Shown one piece after another: positions 44,021 through 52,149 of a stretch of 64,000 nt of DNA. The DNA comes from Desulforapulum autotrophicum HRM2 (GTDB lineage: Bacteria > Desulfobacterota > Desulfobacteria > Desulfobacterales > Desulfobacteraceae): positions 3,472,001 through 3,536,000 of the forward strand of contig NC_012108.1 in the NCBI RefSeq assembly GCF_000020365.1, in the 5' to 3' direction. Every line of letters begins with the position of its first letter. Positions within the stretch are counted from its first letter, which is position 1. The position numbers were made by a program, and so were the translations under genes. Below the pieces are notes generated by a model. That model saw nothing but the letters and a program-made list of their open reading frames with translations. It searched no databases and was not told the DNA's origin.

Positions 44021-44366
44021 TTCTAATCAGCTCAATTCTGAAAGCGTTGTTCTCCTCGTAAACAGCCACCACATCAAAGCGCACCCGGACGTCAACAAGG
44101 CCCCGTTCCATGAGGAAAAAACGGGCACCCAGAATGATCTTCTGCTGCTTTGCCAATGAAACAGCCTCCCGTGGGCCGCCCCGGGAAAAAGCACCCCTTG
44201 CTTTGACCTCGACAAACACCAGGGTCTCAGCCTCCTTTGCGACAATATCAATCTCAGCAACCCTGGTTCTATAATTTCGCTCGACAATGGTAAACCCCTG
44301 ATTTTCGAGAAAAGCCTGGGCCGCATCCTCGGCAAGTCGCCCCAGGCGCTGTTTCTGATTTTCCAT
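44001..44366 (-). CDS. yraN: YraN/UPF0102 family nuclease-like protein
   Basis: A 121-residue UPF0102 protein of the restriction-endonuclease fold. It has AEDAAQAFLENQGF, VAEIDIVAKEAETLVFVEVK (the Asp, Glu and Lys of a PD-(D/E)xK site) and VRFDVVAVYEENNAF. The ATG at 44366 overlaps the rnhB stop (TTAATGG); a TTG four codons earlier is possible. It usually sits between rnhB and rsmI-like genes, as here. The cellular role is unknown. Confidence 0.88.
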   Translation of the reverse strand: MENQKQRLGRLAEDAAQAFLENQGFTIVERNYRTRVAEIDIVAKEAETLVFVEVKARGAFSRGGPREAVSLAKQQKIILGARFFLMERGLVDVRVRFDVVAVYEENNAFRIELIRNAFQTD

Positions 44367-44959
44367 TAAGGAAGGCAAACCCCTTTAAAGCTGTATCTAT
44401 GAACCGGCGAAGGACCGAGTTCCACAAGGGCCTGCTTGTGGGCCTTGGTGGGATACCCCTTGTGCCGGGCAAAGCCGTAGCCGGGGTAAAGCTGATCCAT
44501 ATCAACCATGATCCGATCCCGGGTTACCTTGGCCACAATGGATGCAGCGGCAATGGAGACGCTCAGGGCATCACCCTTGACAATCACCTGTTGTTGAATG
44601 GAAGAATCTATGAAAAAAGTGCCGTCGATCAAAAGATAATCCGGCTTAAGGGGCAGACCGTTAACGGCCCTGCGCATGGAAAGAAGCGAGGCCCTGAGGA
44701 TGTTGATTCTATCAATTTCATGGTGGGAGGCAATTCCCACGCAAACCCCAAGGGCCTTATCCATGATCACGTCGTAGAGCAACTCCCTTTTTTTGGGGGA
44801 GAGTTTCTTGGAATCCATGATCCCGTGATCGGGGAATCCATCATCGAGCACAACGGCCGCAGACACAACCGGGCCGGCAAGGGGTCCCCTGCCGGCCTCA
44901 TCAACGCCTGCGATGCAATTGTATCCAGCGGCTTGTGCCCTGTGTTCAAAAGTCCACAT
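44366..44959 (-). CDS. rnhB: Ribonuclease HII
   Basis: A 197-residue RNase HII that removes ribonucleotides from DNA. The catalytic motif IAGVDEAGRGPLAGPVVSAA contains the Asp-Glu-Gly pair. DSKKLSPKKRELLYD and PDYLLIDGTFF (third Asp) follow, as do the C-terminal ASIVAKVTRDRIMVD and YPTKAHKQAL. Its start comes 12 bp after the rplS stop in the ribosomal operon. Confidence 0.95.
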   Translation of the reverse strand: MWTFEHRAQAAGYNCIAGVDEAGRGPLAGPVVSAAVVLDDGFPDHGIMDSKKLSPKKRELLYDVIMDKALGVCVGIASHHEIDRINILRASLLSMRRAVNGLPLKPDYLLIDGTFFIDSSIQQQVIVKGDALSVSIAAASIVAKVTRDRIMVDMDQLYPGYGFARHKGYPTKAHKQALVELGPSPVHRYSFKGVCLP

Positions 44960-44971
44960 GGAATACGTAAA

Positions 44972-45319
44972 TTACGCCATACGCCGTTCTTTGATTCTTG
45001 CAGCCTTACCCCGAAGGTTTCTCAGGTAGTATATCTTGGACCTTCGAACCCGGCCCCTTGTGACCACTTCAATCTTGTCGATGCTGGGTGAGTTAAGGGG
45101 AAAAATACGCTCAACCCCGATGCCGCCCGAAATTTTTCTCACGGTAAAGCGTGCACAGGCAAGTCCCTTGGTCTTCTTAATGACAACACCCGCAAATATC
45201 TGAATTCGCTCTTTTTCACCCTCACGAATCTTCACGTGAACCTTGATGGCGTCGCCGGCCCTGAAGTCGGGCATATCAAGTCGAAGCTGCTCTTGTTCCA
45301 ACTGATCTATTATATTCAT
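44972..45319 (-). CDS. rplS: 50S ribosomal protein L19
   Basis: A 115-residue bL19, at the 30S-50S interface. Family motifs are [54 protein letters not shown] and [20 protein letters not shown]. The ATG at 45319 has a clear GGAGGAAG upstream. It follows the SPOUT methyltransferase in the conserved rpsP-rimM-trmD-rplS order. Confidence 0.96.
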   Translation of the reverse strand: MNIIDQLEQEQLRLDMPDFRAGDAIKVHVKIREGEKERIQIFAGVVIKKTKGLACARFTVRKISGGIGVERIFPLNSPSIDKIEVVTRGRVRRSKIYYLRNLRGKAARIKERRMA

Positions 45320-45373
45320 TATCTTCTTCCTCCTAAATAATATTTCTATTTGTACCTAAATATGTTCTGTAAT

Positions 45374-45931
45374 TCAAAGCAAAGAAACCATCCTGTCCAG
45401 GATAATGGATACAGCCGATCGAACAGAAAGATGGTTGTATCCGTTGACCCCGCTGATGGGTTCCATGAGAAGATCACAATCGTTGATAAACGCCTCTGAA
45501 AGCCCCCAGGCTGTACCAAAGGCAATAAGGTGTGCCTTTTCCCTGCCCATCGTCCGGACAACTTCTGCCAGGGGGACAGTGGTTTTGCCCTCGGCAGCAC
45601 TGGTTGCAACGGTCGTCACTGGCTTTCCTGTCTCCTGCATTATTTCCGCCACAGCCGCCTCAAATGAAGGGACAACCCGGATACGTTCCAGGGCCTGCTT
45701 TCGAAAGGGATTCAACTCCCCCCCCTTTCCCCGGGTCCAGTGATCAATCACCTCATGGGCCAGTACCTGCTGGTCGGTAAGGGGTGTGACAACAAAAAAT
45801 CCACGCACGCCAAAGGTAATCGCTGCCCTTGCAATGTCGTGGAGATCAATGGTCGTCAGGGCCGAGGCAATGGTCTCTCCCCTTTTATTGGAAACGGGGT
45901 GGTGGACAAGTGCCAGATATACATCATTCAT
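45374..45931 (-). CDS. SPOUT-type RNA methyltransferase (TM1570-like)
   Basis: A 185-residue protein of the Methyltrn_RNA_4 family, a SPOUT fold like TrmD. Motifs are [35 protein letters not shown] and the SAM-knot segment [16 protein letters not shown] with [22 protein letters not shown] at 45931 overlaps trmD by 8 bp; an upstream in-frame TTG (45946) is less likely. Such genes often follow trmD in Thermotoga and deltaproteobacteria. The RNA target is not known. Confidence 0.82.
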   Translation of the reverse strand: MNDVYLALVHHPVSNKRGETIASALTTIDLHDIARAAITFGVRGFFVVTPLTDQQVLAHEVIDHWTRGKGGELNPFRKQALERIRVVPSFEAAVAEIMQETGKPVTTVATSAAEGKTTVPLAEVVRTMGREKAHLIAFGTAWGLSEAFINDCDLLMEPISGVNGYNHLSVRSAVSIILDRMVSLL

Positions 45932-46685
45932 TAATAAGTGCTTCAAGTTCCTGACACCATGTTTTTAATATTTTCCGTTCCTCCCCATCAAGGGCTCTTT
46001 TAGCCAGAAGATCCGGCCGGTTTAAAAGGGTTCGTTTAAGGGACGACCGCTTTCGCCAGCGTTCGATCGCCCCGTGGTCTCCGGACAGCAGAACAGATGG
46101 CACATCCATGGATTCAAATGCCGGCGGTCTGGTGAACTGGGCATGTTCCAGGCGATCATCCCTGAATGAATCAACGTCAGCAGAGGTCTCTCCCCCAAGA
46201 ACGCCGGGTAGAAGCCTGGTTATGGCATCAATGATCACCATGGCTGCAAGTTCGCCACCGGTCATCACATAATCACCAATGGAAATCTCGTCGTCCACAA
46301 GGGTGTGGCAAACCCTTTCGTCTATGCCCTCGTAACGGCCACACACAAAGATCAAATCCTCGGACCTTGCAGCAAGATCAAGGGCCAGCCCCTGGTCAAA
46401 CCGTCTGCCCTGGGGCGTCATGAGAATCACCCTGGAATCTGCAGACCCCTGTTTTGCAGCATTTATGGCAAGGGCAAGGGGTTCCGGCTTCATGAGCATG
46501 CCGCATCCGCCCCCATAGGGCCTGTCATCCACCGTGTTGTGGCGGTCACTTGAAAAATCCCTGATGTTTACGGATTTTCCGGTAATGATATTTTTGTCCA
46601 CGGCCCTTGAGATAATGCCATGTTCAAAAAACGGATCAACAAGTTCGGGAAAAAGCGTCAGAACTGTAAAATTTATTGTCCCCAC
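45924..46685 (-). CDS. trmD: tRNA (guanine-N1)-methyltransferase TrmD
   Basis: A 253-residue TrmD that makes m1G37 in tRNAs, preventing frameshifting. Motifs are [53 protein letters not shown] and [19 protein letters not shown]. The start is GTG at 46685, sharing one base with the rimM TAG, with GAGGGA upstream. It belongs to the rpsP-khpA-rimM-trmD-rplS operon. Confidence 0.96.
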   Translation of the reverse strand: MGTINFTVLTLFPELVDPFFEHGIISRAVDKNIITGKSVNIRDFSSDRHNTVDDRPYGGGCGMLMKPEPLALAINAAKQGSADSRVILMTPQGRRFDQGLALDLAARSEDLIFVCGRYEGIDERVCHTLVDDEISIGDYVMTGGELAAMVIIDAITRLLPGVLGGETSADVDSFRDDRLEHAQFTRPPAFESMDVPSVLLSGDHGAIERWRKRSSLKRTLLNRPDLLAKRALDGEERKILKTWCQELEALINE

Positions 46686-47203
46686 TACAGTCCCTCGGGC
46701 AGATCAACCGTCATCTCACCCCTCTCAAGATCCACCCCAATCACAACCGAGGCAAGGCCAGGGATCAGGAACTCTTTATTTTTCAGGCCTTTGTCCTTGT
46801 TTTTCACCACAAACACATCGTTGCTGCCCGTTTCCATAATGGAATCGATTGTGCCAAGAAAACCCAGGGTTCTGTCCGTGACCTTCAGGCCAATGAGATC
46901 TTCCCAGAAATAAGCATCGTCTTCAGGTTCAGGCAACAGCCGCCGGTCAACAAGAAGTTCTGCTCCCACAAAGGTTTCTGCAGCATCCCGGTCCACCCCG
47001 GAAAACTGCATGAGAATCCCTTTTTTATGGGGCGACGCCTTCAATATCGTGTAGCACTCATCTGCCTTTCCAGACCTTCGCACAACCATTTCGAGCCCGG
47101 ATTTAAAAGTTTCTAAAGATCCGGCAAATGACCTGACCTTTAGAAACCCTTTTAACCCGTGTACTCCGGTTACCACACCAAGGGTAAACAGAGTCTTTTC
47201 CAT
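46685..47203 (-). CDS. rimM: 16S rRNA processing protein RimM
   Basis: A 172-residue RimM, a maturation factor for the 30S head that binds S19. It has [20 protein letters not shown] at the start, the PRC-barrel segment [22 protein letters not shown], and [20 protein letters not shown]. The start at ATG 47203 follows GGAGTAAGCGT across the khpA stop. A longer upstream reading overlaps khpA and lacks RimM sequence. Confidence 0.93.
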   Translation of the reverse strand: MEKTLFTLGVVTGVHGLKGFLKVRSFAGSLETFKSGLEMVVRRSGKADECYTILKASPHKKGILMQFSGVDRDAAETFVGAELLVDRRLLPEPEDDAYFWEDLIGLKVTDRTLGFLGTIDSIMETGSNDVFVVKNKDKGLKNKEFLIPGLASVVIGVDLERGEMTVDLPEGL

Positions 47204-47207
47204 ACGC

Positions 47208-47438
47208 TTACTCCACGATCTCCAGCACCGTCCGTTTCTTAAGCTTTGCCGATGCCGCACTCAGAATTGTTCTCATGGCCCGGGCAGATCTGCCCTGTTT
47301 GCCAATCACCTTACCCAAATCCTCTTTTGCCACCTTCAGTTCAAGAACAGAAGTCTGACTACCCTCTACCTCTGAGACCTCAACCGCATCGGGATTGTCA
47401 ACCAGTGCCTGTGCAATGTATTTAACCAGCTCTTTCAT
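47208..47438 (-). CDS. khpA: KH-domain RNA-binding protein KhpA
   Basis: A 76-residue single KH domain with the [19 protein letters not shown] motif, where the GxxG loop is GKQG. Start [19 protein letters not shown] is typical for KhpA (YlqC), a small RNA chaperone usually paired with KhpB. It sits between rpsP and rimM, its usual place. Confidence 0.93.
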   Translation of the reverse strand: MKELVKYIAQALVDNPDAVEVSEVEGSQTSVLELKVAKEDLGKVIGKQGRSARAMRTILSAASAKLKKRTVLEIVE

Positions 47439-47489
47439 AACTCCATCTCCTTATAATGGTGTGTTGAGAATATGGGGTACGGTAAAACA

Positions 47490-47744
47490 TCATGCAGGAT
47501 TGGAACTAAAACCTTGTTTTTTAAGGATACTCTTAACTGTTGTTGTGGGGGTTGCACCTTCACCCATCCAGTAACGGATTCTCTCCTCATTGAGGATAAT
47601 GGCGGCAGGTTCGACCATGGGGTCGTAGGTGCCGACACTTTCGAGGAACTTTCCGTCCCTGGGGGACTCCACATCTGCTGCTACGATCCGGTAAAACGGC
47701 TTCTTTTTTGCGCCCCGCCGGGCCAATCTTATTTTAACTGACAT
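47490..47744 (-). CDS. rpsP: 30S ribosomal protein S16
   Basis: An 84-residue bS16. It starts MSVKIRLARRGAKKKPFYRIV, with KFLESVGTYDPM and the C-terminal EERIRYWMGEGATPTTTVKS. It begins 14 bp after ffh with AAGGAG and starts the ribosomal part of the operon. Confidence 0.96.
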   Translation of the reverse strand: MSVKIRLARRGAKKKPFYRIVAADVESPRDGKFLESVGTYDPMVEPAAIILNEERIRYWMGEGATPTTTVKSILKKQGFSSNPA

Positions 47745-47758
47745 TTCCTTTTTTCTCC

Positions 47759-49084
47759 TTAGAACGGAAGCATACCCTTTAGGGAACGCATGCCGCCTTT
47801 ATTGAACTTTTTGACCATTTTCATTGTCTGTGTATAACTTTTAAGAAGCTTGTTCACATCCTGAACCGTGGACCCGCTTCCCTTTGCAATTCTCTTTTTC
47901 CTGCTTCCCTTGATGATCGCATGGCTCCGGCGCTCTTCAGGGGTCATGGAGTTGATTATTGCCTCTATCCGCACAAACTCACGTTCGTCAATATTTAAAC
48001 CCGAAATCATTTTCTTGTTGACTCCGGGAATAAGCCCCATCAGATCCTTGATCGACCCCATGCTTCGGACCGAAGCCATCTGATCCCGAAAATCTTCAAG
48101 GGTAAACTGATTTTTCTTTAACTTCTTCTCCAGGGCCTCAGCCTTTTTCAGATCAACCGATTCCTGGGCCTTTTCAATGAGGGAAAGTGTGTCCCCCATG
48201 CCAAGGATCCTGGATGCCATCCGTTCAGGATGAAAGGGCTCAAGTCCCGTGGATTTTTCGCCCACACCGATGAACTTAAGGGGTTTACCTGTGACGGCTT
48301 TGATGGAAAGGGCGGCCCCGCCCCTTGCATCACCATCCATCTTGGTGAGGATTACCCCGGTAAGATCCACTGCCTTGTCAAATGCACCTGCAATGTTGAC
48401 AGCATCCTGACCGGTCATTGCATCGGCCACAAGAAGCGTCTCAACCGGGTTGAGCATTTTTTTAAGCTCGACAAGCTCTGCCATCAACCCATCATCCACA
48501 TGGAGCCGTCCTGCCGTATCCACAAGCAGGGTGTCAAACCCCTCCTGGCCGGCCATTTTTTCTGCAGCCCGGCAGATATCCCCAAGTTTCATCTCCTGGG
48601 TTGAGTCAAACACAGGAATCCCAAGCTGTTTTCCCAACTTTTTCAGCTGATCAATTGCCGCAGGCCGGTGAAGATCCACAGGAACCAGAAAGGGCCGCTT
48701 ACCTTGTTTTTTCAAATAAAGGGCAAGTTTTCCCGCCGTGGTCGTCTTTCCTGCACCCTGTAACCCCACAAGCATGACCGTTTCAGGAACCCGATTGCCA
48801 AGGTTCAACCCCTCATGGGCAGACCCCATCATGGTGGAGAATTCGTCATAGACAATCTTAATCACCTGCTGACCGGGGGTAAGGCTCTCCATCACCTCCT
48901 GACCAAGGGCTCGCCTATGTATATCTGAAATAACTTTTTTTGCAACCCTGTAATTTACATCTGCTTCAAGAAGTGCCATGCGGACCTGTTTAAGCCCCTC
49001 ATCAATTGCCTTCTCAGAAAGGGTTCCTCGCCCTTTCAGTTTCTTAAACGTAGCATTCAGCCGATCACTCAAGTTGTCAAACAT
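47759..49084 (-). CDS. ffh: Signal recognition particle protein Ffh
   Basis: A 441-residue SRP54 GTPase that targets membrane proteins with 4.5S RNA and FtsY. The N domain (MFDNLSDRLNATFKKLKG) leads to the G domain with P-loop MLVGLQGAGKTTTAGKLA, LVDTAGRLHVDDG, VILTKMDGDARGGAAL and GVGEKSTGLEPFHP. The Met-rich M domain ends GGMRSLKGMLPF. It is first in the ffh-rpsP-khpA-rimM-trmD-...-rsmI operon; the promoter should lie in 49085-49240, opposite rlmN. Confidence 0.96.
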   Translation of the reverse strand: MFDNLSDRLNATFKKLKGRGTLSEKAIDEGLKQVRMALLEADVNYRVAKKVISDIHRRALGQEVMESLTPGQQVIKIVYDEFSTMMGSAHEGLNLGNRVPETVMLVGLQGAGKTTTAGKLALYLKKQGKRPFLVPVDLHRPAAIDQLKKLGKQLGIPVFDSTQEMKLGDICRAAEKMAGQEGFDTLLVDTAGRLHVDDGLMAELVELKKMLNPVETLLVADAMTGQDAVNIAGAFDKAVDLTGVILTKMDGDARGGAALSIKAVTGKPLKFIGVGEKSTGLEPFHPERMASRILGMGDTLSLIEKAQESVDLKKAEALEKKLKKNQFTLEDFRDQMASVRSMGSIKDLMGLIPGVNKKMISGLNIDEREFVRIEAIINSMTPEERRSHAIIKGSRKKRIAKGSGSTVQDVNKLLKSYTQTMKMVKKFNKGGMRSLKGMLPF

Positions 49085-49168
49085 AGGAACTCTTCAAACC
49101 TTGGTCATTGATTAAAATCTTGAAATTAGTACTTATTCCATGATAAGTCAAGAAAAAAGCGTTGTCTA

Positions 49169-49210
49169 CACCGCACCCAGGCAGGGATTTGAACCCCCTC
49201 GTCCAACACC
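49169..49210 (-). other. tRNA/tmRNA 3'-end-like fragment
   Basis: The minus strand reads TTGGACGAGGGGG then TTCAAATCCC then TGCCTGGG. This looks like the T-arm and 3' acceptor part of a tRNA or tmRNA (GGTTCAAATCC). No cloverleaf 5' half is present, and the ffh/rlmN divergent region is only 156-168 bp. It may be an att-site relic or a chance match. Confidence 0.35.
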
Positions 49211-49252
49211 TAACCGGGGGAAAATTTAATTTCTCACCCCATGGAGATTTTT

Positions 49253-50290
49253 TTGAAAGAGATAACTGATTTTACACGCCAGGAGCTCACCGCATGGTTT
49301 GAAAACAACAACGAACGCTCCTTTCGTGGGGGCCAGGTTTTCAAATGGCTCTACCTCCGCCAGGCCCAAACCTTTGACGAGATGACCGACATCGGCAAGG
49401 ATCTCAGGCAGCGGCTCAAGGAAAATTTCACCCTGTCAGCCATGGTCTTTGATCGTTCAGAGATCTCCCGGGACGGAACGGAAAAGCTTCTGTTCCGCCT
49501 CCATGACAATGCTTACATCGAAGCGGTTCTCATCCCTGAAAAGGACCACTTCACCCTGTGCATCTCCTCCCAGGCAGGGTGCGCCCAGGGCTGCAAATTC
49601 TGCCTCACGGCAAAGGGGGGATTTACCCGCAACCTCACCACGGGTGAAATCATTGGGCAGATCAGAACGGCAAAAACAGTCCTTGCCAAAAGAAAGGCGC
49701 AACGCCCCCTGTCAAACATTGTCTTCATGGGCATGGGAGAACCCCTTGCAAACTATGACACCGTGGTAAGGGCGCTGTCCATCATGACTGACAGCGATTA
49801 CGGCCTCAAGCTGTCGTCCAGAAGGATCACCCTGTCCACCTGCGGCCTTGTGCCGGAAATCCTAAGGCTCGGCAATGACACAGAGGTCAACCTTGCCGTC
49901 TCCCTCAACGCAACCACGGACGAGACCCGGTCCATGCTCATGCCCATAAACCGACGGTATCCCATGCATGAACTGCTAAAGGCCTGCACCAACTTCCAGA
50001 TGAAGCCAAGGAAAAAAATTACCTTTGAATACATCCTTATCAAAAACGTCAACGACACAATGGATGATGCAAAACGACTCATCACACTTTTGCTGCCCAT
50101 CCGGGCCAAGGTGAACCTCATCCCCTTTAACGAGCATGACCAAAGCGATTTCAAACGCCCGTCAAAGGAGAGCATCCTTGCGTTTTTGCAGATGCTTCTT
50201 GACCATAACCTCACGGCCATGGTGAGAAAAAGCAAGGGAGACGACATTTCAGCCGCCTGCGGCCAGCTCAGGGCCAAAGCGGATCTTTAA
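49253..50290 (+). CDS. rlmN: Dual-specificity 23S rRNA/tRNA adenine-C2 methyltransferase RlmN
   Basis: A 345-residue radical SAM methylase that makes m2A2503 in 23S rRNA and m2A37 in some tRNAs. It has SFRGGQVFKWLYLRQAQTF, SSQAGCAQGCKFCLTAKGGF (CxxxCxxC) and NIVFMGMGEPLANYDTVV. The catalytic second Cys lies in the C-terminal GDDISAACGQLRAK. An ATG at 49241 is in frame, but the TTG at 49253 has GGAG seven bases before it (GGAGATTTTTT) and gives the usual RlmN start (MKEITDF), so TTG is preferred. It diverges from ffh. Confidence 0.94.
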   Translation: MKEITDFTRQELTAWFENNNERSFRGGQVFKWLYLRQAQTFDEMTDIGKDLRQRLKENFTLSAMVFDRSEISRDGTEKLLFRLHDNAYIEAVLIPEKDHFTLCISSQAGCAQGCKFCLTAKGGFTRNLTTGEIIGQIRTAKTVLAKRKAQRPLSNIVFMGMGEPLANYDTVVRALSIMTDSDYGLKLSSRRITLSTCGLVPEILRLGNDTEVNLAVSLNATTDETRSMLMPINRRYPMHELLKACTNFQMKPRKKITFEYILIKNVNDTMDDAKRLITLLLPIRAKVNLIPFNEHDQSDFKRPSKESILAFLQMLLDHNLTAMVRKSKGDDISAACGQLRAKADL

Positions 50291-50325
50291 ATGTCGAACC
50301 TTGCGTTATGGCAGACCGAGAACCC

Positions 50326-50464
50326 GTGTTTGGGTGAAAAGTTGCCCATATGCAAGGCGCAAAAAATTCTGAAACCGGAGCGTACTAATGTACGTGAGGC
50401 CAATCTTATAATTTGGCAGGATTTTGCAGCAACGCCGCAGATGGGTAAGTTTTCGTTCAAACAC
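50326..50464 (+). repeat. Dispersed repeat, copy B, with inverted ends
   Basis: A 139-bp palindromic block in the 173-bp gap after rlmN. The left arm from GTGTTTGGGTGAAAAGTTGC and the inverted right arm GTGTTTGAACGAAAACTTAC match at most positions over about 28 bp. The inside holds GAAACCGGAGCGTACT and GTACGTGAGG, shared with copy A at 31280-31369. It looks like a small non-autonomous element (REP/MITE-like). Confidence 0.6.
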
Positions 50465-51465
50465 TAAATAAGAAGGTCCTGGAAGCCTTCCGGATCTAGG
50501 GCCTTGACCTGAATGACGCTCTCACCTGCCGGGGAACAAACAAGCACCTGGACCTCCTGGCCGGCTTTAGCCTTGGTGTAGCTGGCACAGATGGCAGCGG
50601 CCCACTCTACCATATCCGGGGATACGGCCCGGGGAATCAGAACAAGGGGGCCTGGCAGGTCAACCATGCGCATGAAGGTATCTGTTTCAGGGACATACAA
50701 GGTTTCAATCATCCCATTGTCCGCCTCTGAGCGCCCCACAACAATCCGTGTTCCAGGGTCAAGCCTGAAATGCCGGCCGTGGTGCAAAAGGTAAAGGTCT
50801 CGTTTTCCAAAATCAGGTACAAGGTCAAACAGATCCCTGAGCCTTGCGGAAAAGGCGCTGTCCGTCAGCCTGCAACCCCCTGCCGGGGCGGGATAATCAA
50901 CCACGTTAAACTGTTTTGCCATCTCAATCTGTTTTTTTCTCGACCGGCCTGAAATTGACCCCAGCCGGTTGCGGTCCACAAGATTTTGACGCTCAGCCTC
51001 TGTTACAGGAAGCACCCCGGCACTCAACGGTCTTAGAATCGACCCGTCAAATCCAGAATGTTTTTCCACATACCGCAACGAACGCTTGTTCTGGGAAAAC
51101 GGCCGCTGGCCTGCCACCTCACCGCTGAAAAGAAAATCAAACCCCTCCTGCACCATGATCCGGCCTGCTTCAGCAAACATCAAAACGTGGCAGTCCATGC
51201 AGGGATTCATATTCTTCCCGTAACCTGCCGGAGGATTTTTCAACATCTCAATATAAATTTCTGTAATGTCCACCACCATCAGGGGAATCTTGTATCTGTC
51301 TGCCGCCTTTTGGGCTGCATGGGACGAAAAGAAAGGGGTGGTAAAACTGACCCAGGTGACATCAATCCCCTGCTCCCTCAGGACAAGGGCACTTAGAATG
51401 CTGTCAAGCCCTCCTGAGGTGAGCCCCAGGGCCCTCACTTTTTTTAATGTTTTTTTTTCTTCCAT
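50464..51465 (-). CDS. PP-loop (AANH-fold) ATPase, tRNA thiolation-like
   Basis: A 333-residue protein. RALGLTSGGLDSILSALVLR has the SGGxDS PP-loop that binds ATP in ThiI/MnmA-type enzymes. NPCMDCHVLMFAEAG and PAPAGGCRLTDSAF carry Cys that could take part in sulfur transfer. The C-terminal ~100 residues are of unknown fold (IVVGRSEADNGMIETLYVP). It abuts the acidic repeat protein (1 bp from its end). A tRNA thiolation role is inferred from the motifs; the exact substrate is not known. Confidence 0.72.
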   Translation of the reverse strand: MEEKKTLKKVRALGLTSGGLDSILSALVLREQGIDVTWVSFTTPFFSSHAAQKAADRYKIPLMVVDITEIYIEMLKNPPAGYGKNMNPCMDCHVLMFAEAGRIMVQEGFDFLFSGEVAGQRPFSQNKRSLRYVEKHSGFDGSILRPLSAGVLPVTEAERQNLVDRNRLGSISGRSRKKQIEMAKQFNVVDYPAPAGGCRLTDSAFSARLRDLFDLVPDFGKRDLYLLHHGRHFRLDPGTRIVVGRSEADNGMIETLYVPETDTFMRMVDLPGPLVLIPRAVSPDMVEWAAAICASYTKAKAGQEVQVLVCSPAGESVIQVKALDPEGFQDLLI

Positions 51466-52104
51466 CTAATCCGTCTTTTTGTTTTCCCAAAAGTCCCGAC
51501 TCTCCTTGAGAATCTCATCAATATCGTCATCCAGGGTTTCGCTCACCTCATCACTGGTAAGGTCCAGATCATCCAGATCCAGTTCCGGCAGCTCAATCCC
51601 TGGGTCCATCTCCGTTTCATCTTCGTTGCCTGGCAATGAATCAATATCGGCCAGGGCCTCCGGGGTCTGAACATCATCCAGGGCCGGCACCTCATCCAAG
51701 GTTGACACCTCATCCAGGGTTGACACCTCATCCAGGGTTGACACCTCATCCAGGGTTGACACCTCATCCAGGGTTGACACCTCATCCAGGGTTAAGATAT
51801 CTTCTTCCGCCGGTGCCGGCTCCAGAATTTCAGACACCTGGTCTTTTCCTGAATCCGCATTGTCCGAAATGAGATTGCCGTCCCGGTCAAAGATCAGGCT
51901 CAGATCCATCTTAACCACAAGATCCACCCGAAACGCCACCTGATTATCATGGACAATAATCTGTCCACCGGTTGAGTCAACCGACGAGCGATCGATTTTT
52001 TCCTTGATGATCTCTCCAATGGCCTGCCAGTCAAGATCGCCTTTAACGGCCTCAATGAGATCCCGCTCTCCTGTTTTGATAATTTCCGGATCTGTTATCT
52101 TCAT
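51466..52104 (-). CDS. Acidic protein with STLDEV hexapeptide repeats
   Basis: A 212-residue protein I do not recognise. The N-terminal ~85 residues (DPEIIKTGERDLIEAVKG; DNQVAFRVDLVVKMDLSLIF) could be folded. The middle is a run of five STLDEV units flanked by LTLDEV and PALDDV. The C-terminal part is strongly acidic (MDPGIELPELDLDDLDLTS; DDDIDEILKE). There is no signal peptide or membrane segment. It lies between the PP-loop gene and the receiver/substrate-binding gene on the same strand. The repeat DNA is annotated separately. Confidence 0.6.
   Translation of the reverse strand: MKITDPEIIKTGERDLIEAVKGDLDWQAIGEIIKEKIDRSSVDSTGGQIIVHDNQVAFRVDLVVKMDLSLIFDRDGNLISDNADSGKDQVSEILEPAPAEEDILTLDEVSTLDEVSTLDEVSTLDEVSTLDEVSTLDEVPALDDVQTPEALADIDSLPGNEDETEMDPGIELPELDLDDLDLTSDEVSETLDDDIDEILKESRDFWENKKTD
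51683..51808. repeat. 18-bp tandem repeats inside the acidic protein gene
   Basis: The unit GTTGACACCTCATCCAGG is repeated exactly five times (51701-51790), with a divergent copy before (GGGCCGGCACCTCATCCA). It encodes the Asp/Glu hexapeptide on the minus strand. Near-identity of the units shows recent slippage or gene conversion, so copy number probably varies between strains. Confidence 0.85.
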
Positions 52105-52149
52105 ATATCACCTCATGTAAAAAATAATTTCTGGTCCATGGAAGCCTGT

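Noticed and set aside
47204-47260. Upstream extension of rimM
   Set aside because: It overlaps khpA and lacks RimM sequence; ATG 47203 has a proper ribosome binding site.
51683-51808. CRISPR array
   Set aside because: Units are contiguous 18-bp in-frame codon repeats without spacers.
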